Shown piece after piece: positions 59,991 through 64,000 of a stretch of DNA of 64,000 bases (positions are counted from its first letter, which is position 1; every line of letters starts with the position of its first letter). A program made the position numbers and the translations under genes. The stretch is taken from positions 1 through 64,000 of the forward strand of contig DAHUXH010000006.1 of NCBI GenBank assembly GCA_027307235.1. Reading direction: 5' to 3'. The notes beneath the pieces are model-generated. The model saw nothing but the letters and a program-made list of their open reading frames with translations. It did not search any database and was not told the origin of the DNA. This DNA comes from Vulcanimicrobiota bacterium (lineage in GTDB: Bacteria; Vulcanimicrobiota; Vulcanimicrobiia; Vulcanimicrobiales; Vulcanimicrobiaceae).

Positions 59991-60380
59991 TTAGCGCTTG
60001 CTGAACTGAAAGCGCTTACGTGCGCGCTTGCGCCCGTACTTCTTCGACTCTTTTTCGCGCGGGTCGCGCGTGAGGAAGCCGTTGCGGCGCAAGATTTCTT
60101 TGAACGCGACGTCGACTTCGAGCAACGCGCGCGCGATGCCGTGACGGACCGCGCCGGCCTGCCCGGCGACGCCGCCGCCGATCGTCTTCACCGAGATGTC
60201 GAAGCGCGATCCGCTCTGGGTCGCCTCCAACGGCTGGCGGACGATCTGCTGCCACTGCGGCCGCGGAAAGTACTCGTCGATCGGCTTTTGGTTGATCGTG
60301 ATCACACCTTGCCCGAGCGCGAGCTTCACGCGCGCGATGGCGCGCTTACGACGACCTGTGGCTTGAACGGCTTCGCTCAC
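59991..60380 (-). CDS. rpsI: 30S ribosomal protein S9 (uS9)
   Basis: A 129-residue ribosomal protein: TGRRKRAIARVKLALGQGVITINQKPIDEYFP near the N-terminus, VKTIGGGVAGQAGAVRHGIARALLEVD in the middle and the basic C-terminus EVRAKKYGRKRARKRFQFSKR-like ending (KSKKYGRKRARKRFQFSKR) that reaches the P-site tRNA. It follows rplM by 8 bp, the universal L13-S9 operon. Confidence 0.97.
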   Translation of the reverse strand: MSEAVQATGRRKRAIARVKLALGQGVITINQKPIDEYFPRPQWQQIVRQPLEATQSGSRFDISVKTIGGGVAGQAGAVRHGIARALLEVDVAFKEILRRNGFLTRDPREKESKKYGRKRARKRFQFSKR

Positions 60381-60388
60381 GTAGACTC

Positions 60389-60814
60389 CTAGAACAGGGG
60401 GGTGGGCTTCTGTGCATCGTGCGGATGCTGCGCTCCGGCGAACACGGCCAGACGGTTGAGATGAACGTTGCGCATCTTGTTGGTCGGCAGCATGCCGCGC
60501 ACCGCGTTCTCGATCAACTTGGTCGGATGCTTCTCATGGATCTCGCGCGCCGTCTGCACTTTCAGACCGCCCGGAAAACCGCTGTGGCGGTAATACAACT
60601 TGTCTTCCCACTTGTTGCCGCCCAGTTCAATCTTGTCGGCATTGATCACGATGACGTGATCGCCGTCGTCGATGTGGGGCGTCCAGGTGGGCTTGTGCTT
60701 CCCGGAGAGCGCGCGCGCAATACGCACCGCCAGCGTGCCGAGGCGTTGGCCGGCGGCATCGACGATAAACCAATCGTGGTTGGTCTCAGCCGTCTTCTGT
60801 TGGTAGGTGCGCAT
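60389..60814 (-). CDS. rplM: 50S ribosomal protein L13 (uL13)
   Basis: A 141-residue ribosomal protein starting MRTYQQKTAETNHDWFIVDA, with GQRLGTLAVRIARALSGKHKPTWTPHIDDGDHVIVINADKI, KLYYRHSGFPGG and AVRGMLPTNKMRN. ATG 60814 with AAGGAA upstream gives the standard length; the longer frame is not needed. Confidence 0.97.
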   Translation of the reverse strand: MRTYQQKTAETNHDWFIVDAAGQRLGTLAVRIARALSGKHKPTWTPHIDDGDHVIVINADKIELGGNKWEDKLYYRHSGFPGGLKVQTAREIHEKHPTKLIENAVRGMLPTNKMRNVHLNRLAVFAGAQHPHDAQKPTPLF

Positions 60815-60912
60815 GGTCAGGTCGATTCCTTCGCGTTCGAGGGGAAACAGCAAGCCGCCGCCACCGGGGCGGCAGACAGCCGTAAGAACATACCGAACAA
60901 CGGGCCCCGGCG

Positions 60913-61221
60913 TCAAGGTCGCGGAGCGGACCGGGCGTGGACCAGGTCGTCGAAGGCCCGGAACGGGCCGACCGGGATGTACTCAAACGTCAGCAGGCCG
61001 TGGGCCACGTAGGGGAAGTCGGCGAAGCGCCGGCGGACCTGCTCGACCGACTCGGCCTCCACCACGAACACCACGCCCCGGTTGTCGTCCCGGAAGTAGG
61101 CCTCGCGGATGAAGCCCTCCATCATCAGCCGCCACGCGGCCTCGGCTTCGGCCACGTAGTGCGCCTCGATCTTCGCGTTGTCGGCCTGCGGCGCGAGCGT
61201 ACTGACGGCGATGACCTTCAT
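60913..61221 (-). CDS. Muconolactone-isomerase-like small protein
   Basis: A 102-residue ferredoxin-fold protein resembling muconolactone delta-isomerase/YciI-type proteins: MKVIAVSTLAPQADNAKIEAHYVAEAEAAWRLMMEGFIREAYFRDDNRGVVFVVEAESVEQVRRRFADFP. True muconolactone isomerases work in aromatic degradation, but no such genes are near, so the actual role is unknown. It overlaps the truA stop region by 4 bp. Confidence 0.65.
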   Translation of the reverse strand: MKVIAVSTLAPQADNAKIEAHYVAEAEAAWRLMMEGFIREAYFRDDNRGVVFVVEAESVEQVRRRFADFPYVAHGLLTFEYIPVGPFRAFDDLVHARSAPRP

Positions 61222-62036
61222 CGGAACTCTCCTGTGGGCCCTGGGACCAAAACGTCGATACCGCGCGTGATCGGCGGCTCGCTGAACGATTCGTAGTCAG
61301 GATAGGATACCCCGGCAAGGTACAGCCCGTGCGCGGGTGCGGTCAGTCCGGCGGCCGCGCGGTCGCGGGCCGCGAGCATGGCCGGGATGCCGTCGGGGTC
61401 GCGCCGCCCGGCGGCGCATTCGACCAGCGTTCCCACGATCGTGCGGACCATGCGGTGCAAGAAGCCATCGGCGCTGATCTCGAAGCGATATCGTCCGTCG
61501 GCGGCAGCATGCAGCGTTACCGCCTCGAGCCGGCGCACCGTGCCGCCGTTCTCGGGTAGTGTCGCGCAAAACGAGCGGAAGTCGTGCTCGCCGACGAAGT
61601 GGCGCGCACCCTGAACGAAGCGCGCGGCGTCGAACGCGGTCCAGATGTGAAAGGCGTAGCGCGCGATGAGGGCACTGCGCTCGGGACGATGATAGAGCGC
61701 GTACACGTAACGGCGGCGCCGGGCGGTGAAGCGCGCCGAAAATCCGTCCTCGACGAGCGCGACGTCGCGAACGCTCAGATCGGGCGGCAGCACCGAGTGC
61801 AGCGCCAGCGCCAAGCGATCGAACGGGAACGCGCGGCCGGTGCGAAACGACACGACTTGCCCGCTCGCGTGGACACCGGAATCGGTGCGCCCCGCGCCGC
61901 TGATCTTCACCGTCTCTTGAAAAAGTCCGGAGAGCGCGCGTTCGAGCTCACCCGCGACGGTGCGAACGGTGGGCTGATATTGAAAGCCGCAAAAATCCGT
62001 GCCGTCATACTCAACCGCCATGCGAATCGTCGCCAT
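61218..62036 (-). CDS. truA: tRNA pseudouridine(38-40) synthase TruA
   Basis: A 272-residue pseudouridine synthase modifying positions 38-40 of tRNA anticodon arms. The catalytic motif AGRTDSGVHASGQVVSF contains the essential aspartate. YDGTDFCGFQYQ, FDAARFVQGARHFVGEHDFRSFC and the C-terminal FLHRMVRTIVGTLVECAAGR are family blocks. Length is normal. Confidence 0.95.
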   Translation of the reverse strand: MATIRMAVEYDGTDFCGFQYQPTVRTVAGELERALSGLFQETVKISGAGRTDSGVHASGQVVSFRTGRAFPFDRLALALHSVLPPDLSVRDVALVEDGFSARFTARRRRYVYALYHRPERSALIARYAFHIWTAFDAARFVQGARHFVGEHDFRSFCATLPENGGTVRRLEAVTLHAAADGRYRFEISADGFLHRMVRTIVGTLVECAAGRRDPDGIPAMLAARDRAAAGLTAPAHGLYLAGVSYPDYESFSEPPITRGIDVLVPGPTGEFR

Positions 62037-62134
62037 CGCGGGCCGTATTGGCGAAGCGACGCGCAGCTCATGCCGGAACGAGCGCGAGCCCCGGCTAGCG
62101 CCGAGGCTCGCGACACAACTCGTGTCTGAAAAGA

Positions 62135-62626
62135 CTAGACGGCCGTGCGAACCGGGACGTCGCGCTTTTCGTCGAGGTCGAGCATGTCCGGCCAGCGCGT
62201 CACGTCGGTGCGGTCCGGCGCGACCGTGTTGCGCAAACCGATGAGATATGCGAGTGACTCACCTTCGGCTTCGTGATTCAGGTACGCATGGTTCCAGCGC
62301 TCGATTTCTTCAGCGCTCTTTTTGTCAGTGAATCCCTTGATATAGCCTTCGATCTCGGCATCGCTCTTCGCGTTCTTGATCACGTCGAGCAACTGCTCGT
62401 GGTCGATCCCGAGAAAGGTGAAGACCTCTTTGTCCATCGGGCAGTTGTAGTGATAGTCGCCGATGTTGCCGTGCGCAAGCGCCTTGCCTTTGTCGACGGT
62501 GCGCCCGATCTGCACGACTCCGAACAGAGGGTCGCGCACGCTGCGCGGGTATTCCTTGGTCAAATCCACAGCTCGATCTTCTCCTTCACGTTCTGCTTTG
62601 GAAACGATCGCTAGAACCCGGTTCAC
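62135..62626 (-). CDS. DUF5069 domain protein
   Basis: A 163-residue soluble protein matching DUF5069: VDLTKEYPRSVRDPLFGVVQIGRTVDKGKALAHGNIGDYHYNCPMDKEVFTFLGID, then helical segments (LLDVIKNAKSDAEIEGYIKGFTDKKSAEEIERWNHAYL). Family function is unknown. It overlaps the envelope-protein gene upstream by 4 bp. A weak 8-bp-stem hairpin (62083-62112) follows it. Confidence 0.85.
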   Translation of the reverse strand: MNRVLAIVSKAEREGEDRAVDLTKEYPRSVRDPLFGVVQIGRTVDKGKALAHGNIGDYHYNCPMDKEVFTFLGIDHEQLLDVIKNAKSDAEIEGYIKGFTDKKSAEEIERWNHAYLNHEAEGESLAYLIGLRNTVAPDRTDVTRWPDMLDLDEKRDVPVRTAV

Positions 62627-63504
62627 TTTCCGGAGGTTGCGATCGCGGCCGACCAGCCGACGAACGGCATCACGAAGGACTCGCGATCCGCCAGGCTGCC
62701 CGAGTCAGCGAAGCGTGCCACATAGTTGACATAGCGCAGCCCATACGAAAAACGCAGGTTGCGGCGCACGATGCGCGTCACCGAGAGCGCGGTGTCGATC
62801 AGCGACCCCTGCTCGGCCGCGAACTCCGGCCGGCGGACGAACATGCGCGTCCTCGTTCCGATCGTGACGGCATGGCGCAGTTCATCGGTGATGATCGCTG
62901 TCAGATGCGGGCTCGCGGCAAACGACGCGTCGAGCGACCACCGTGGGCGCCCGATCAGGCGGCGCGAGAGCTCGTAGCGTGCACCGACGACGTGCGACTG
63001 CTGCGTCTCGATCTGCTGCTGCGTAAGCTGGGGGAACGTGAAGCGCGAGCCGTCGGGAAACATGACGCTGGATGCTGGGGCGAACGCTCCTTGCAGCGTG
63101 CTCGAACGCTGATTGAGAATCGTTTCTCCGATTCCGATCCGCGTGCCGTCGCGCAGCGCAAACCGGAGGACGCCGAAGAGCACGCTCAAACGCGTCTGCT
63201 CGTAATTCGTGAAGTTGCCGCCGTCACCCAAGCTCTGCGAAAACCGATCGTACTGCACGGGGCCGATCGGCGGGATGCCTTCCAAAAAGATCGACGCGCG
63301 TCCCACCCGGCGTTCGACGGTGAAGCTCGGCAAAGGCAGGAACGGCGTCGATACGGTGTGCCCCGTGCGGCTCGTCGACTGCTCGGTCGAGCCGATCGTT
63401 CCGTTGATCGACACCCCGACCGTCGTCTGGCCGGCGCGCGCGGCCAATGCTGAAAACAGCACCGCGCAGATGAGCGCGGTGCCGGTAAGTCGTGACACCT
63501 TCAC
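62623..63504 (-). CDS. Exported, probable outer-membrane beta-barrel protein
   Basis: A protein of about 293 residues with a signal peptide (LTGTALICAVLFSALAARAGQ). Alternating short amphipathic strands follow (TTVGVSINGTIG, LSVLFGVLRFALRDGTRIGIGETIL, SHVVGARYELSRRL, RFSYGLRYVNYVARF), which look like a transmembrane beta-barrel. The GTG at 63504 follows lysS closely; another GTG two codons later is equally possible. No family recognised. If it is an outer-membrane barrel, the organism has an outer membrane. Confidence 0.6.
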   Translation of the reverse strand: MKVSRLTGTALICAVLFSALAARAGQTTVGVSINGTIGSTEQSTSRTGHTVSTPFLPLPSFTVERRVGRASIFLEGIPPIGPVQYDRFSQSLGDGGNFTNYEQTRLSVLFGVLRFALRDGTRIGIGETILNQRSSTLQGAFAPASSVMFPDGSRFTFPQLTQQQIETQQSHVVGARYELSRRLIGRPRWSLDASFAASPHLTAIITDELRHAVTIGTRTRMFVRRPEFAAEQGSLIDTALSVTRIVRRNLRFSYGLRYVNYVARFADSGSLADRESFVMPFVGWSAAIATSGK

Positions 63505-63509
63505 ATCAA

Positions 63510-64000
63510 TTACCCGTGTTGACGCTGCAGTGGAAACAGTATGACGTCGCGGATGCTTTGCTTGCCGGTGAGGAGCATGACCAATCGGTCCACACCGATG
63601 CCGATGCCGGCGGTCGGCGGCATCCCGTATTCGAGCGCACGCACGAAATCCCAATCCGGTTCGGGAATCTCTTCGTCGCCCTTGGCACGCTCGCGAACCT
63701 GTTGCTCGAAGCGCTCGCGCTGATCGTCCGGATCGTTCAGCTCGGTGAACGCGTTGCTGATCTCCATGTTCGCGCAGAACAATTCATAGCGATCGACCAG
63801 TTCCGGGTCGCCGGCTTTGCGCTTGGCAAGCGGCGAAATCAGCGTTGGATAGTCAACGACGAACGTCGGCTCGATCAGGTGCGGCTCGAGCACGTGCTCG
63901 AAGATCTTGTCGAGCGCATGGCCGTGCGTCGGCGACGGCGGCAGTCCAAGCTCGGCGACGATTGCGGCTGCACCGCCCGGCGAGAGCAACTGCTCGCGCG
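63510..64000 (-). CDS. lysS: Lysyl-tRNA synthetase, class II (partial, C-terminal)
   Basis: The C-terminal 163 residues of class II LysRS; the rest lies beyond the window edge. Motif 3 is complete ([32 protein letters not shown]). Upstream blocks are [71 protein letters not shown]. No internal start should be used; the frame is open to the end of the window. Confidence 0.95.
   Translation of the reverse strand, partial: REQLLSPGGAAAIVAELGLPPSPTHGHALDKIFEHVLEPHLIEPTFVVDYPTLISPLAKRKAGDPELVDRYELFCANMEISNAFTELNDPDDQRERFEQQVRERAKGDEEIPEPDWDFVRALEYGMPPTAGIGIGVDRLVMLLTGKQSIRDVILFPLQRQHG

Overview
The window is a GC-rich, densely packed bacterial chromosome segment. About 75 protein genes are supported. 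No rRNA, tRNA, CRISPR array or transposase was seen. The flagellar export genes, HemQ (coproporphyrin-route haem synthesis), a class 1B PyrD/PyrK pair and strongly diverged versions of many proteins point to an under-sampled aerobic phylum. Eremiobacterota (WPS-2) or Armatimonadota are reasonable guesses, but the sequence alone does not fix the lineage.

Left part (1-26.4 kb). A lone FkbM methyltransferase gene is followed by a long minus-strand run: nrdR, dut, a PanE-type reductase, hemQ, an SGNH protein, an FkbH-like protein, an unknown protein, two beta-propeller proteins (one fused to a phosphoesterase) and a DUF1348 protein. A DUF5679 zinc ribbon (minus) and dprA, rlmH and argS (plus) come next. 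A minus-strand block holds pyrK, pyrD, pyrF, pyrE, a GNAT acetyltransferase and an AI-2E/PerM transporter. After it come an ECF sigma/anti-sigma-like pair, and then a response regulator, histidine kinase, exported protein, ATP-grasp protein and TPR-glycosyltransferase in tight series.

Accessory stretch (26.4-33.3 kb). This holds small secreted and membrane proteins, a clostripain-like peptidase, a glycine-rich lipoprotein pair and several tiny genes. It also carries degraded second copies of the 3' ends of two neighbouring genes.

Middle (33.3-45.2 kb). A heme-copper-oxidase-type cluster has subunits I and II, a cytochrome c and two further membrane proteins; subunit I lacks the usual active-site tyrosine. 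Single metabolic genes follow, then a HIRAN-domain RecQ-like helicase, secF and secD.

Flagellar-type export cluster (45.2-58.8 kb, all minus strand; transcription runs from high to low coordinates). Order of transcription: flgB-like, flgC-like, fliE, a fliF-fliG fusion, fliH, fliI, a lytic transglycosylase, a FliK-like protein, an FlgF/G-like protein, fliM, fliN, fliP, a BrnT-type toxin-antitoxin module, metF, fliQ, fliR, flhB, flhA. The rod and switch proteins are unusually short. FliG survives only as a roughly 65-residue tail on FliF. No stator, hook, filament or full FliG gene is present here. The toxin-antitoxin module lies between two identical 99-bp copies of the fliP 3' end. A 30-bp perfect palindrome sits just before fliP.

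Right end (58.9-64 kb). Genes on the minus strand are lysS (cut by the window edge), a predicted envelope protein, a DUF5069 protein, truA, a muconolactone-isomerase-like protein, rplM, rpsI and a DUF3810 protein.

Most notable: the reduced flagellar-type machine with its FliF-FliG fusion, the repeated pattern of gene-tail copies around accessory genes, ArgRS without a recognisable HIGH motif, and the tyrosine-less heme-copper subunit I.
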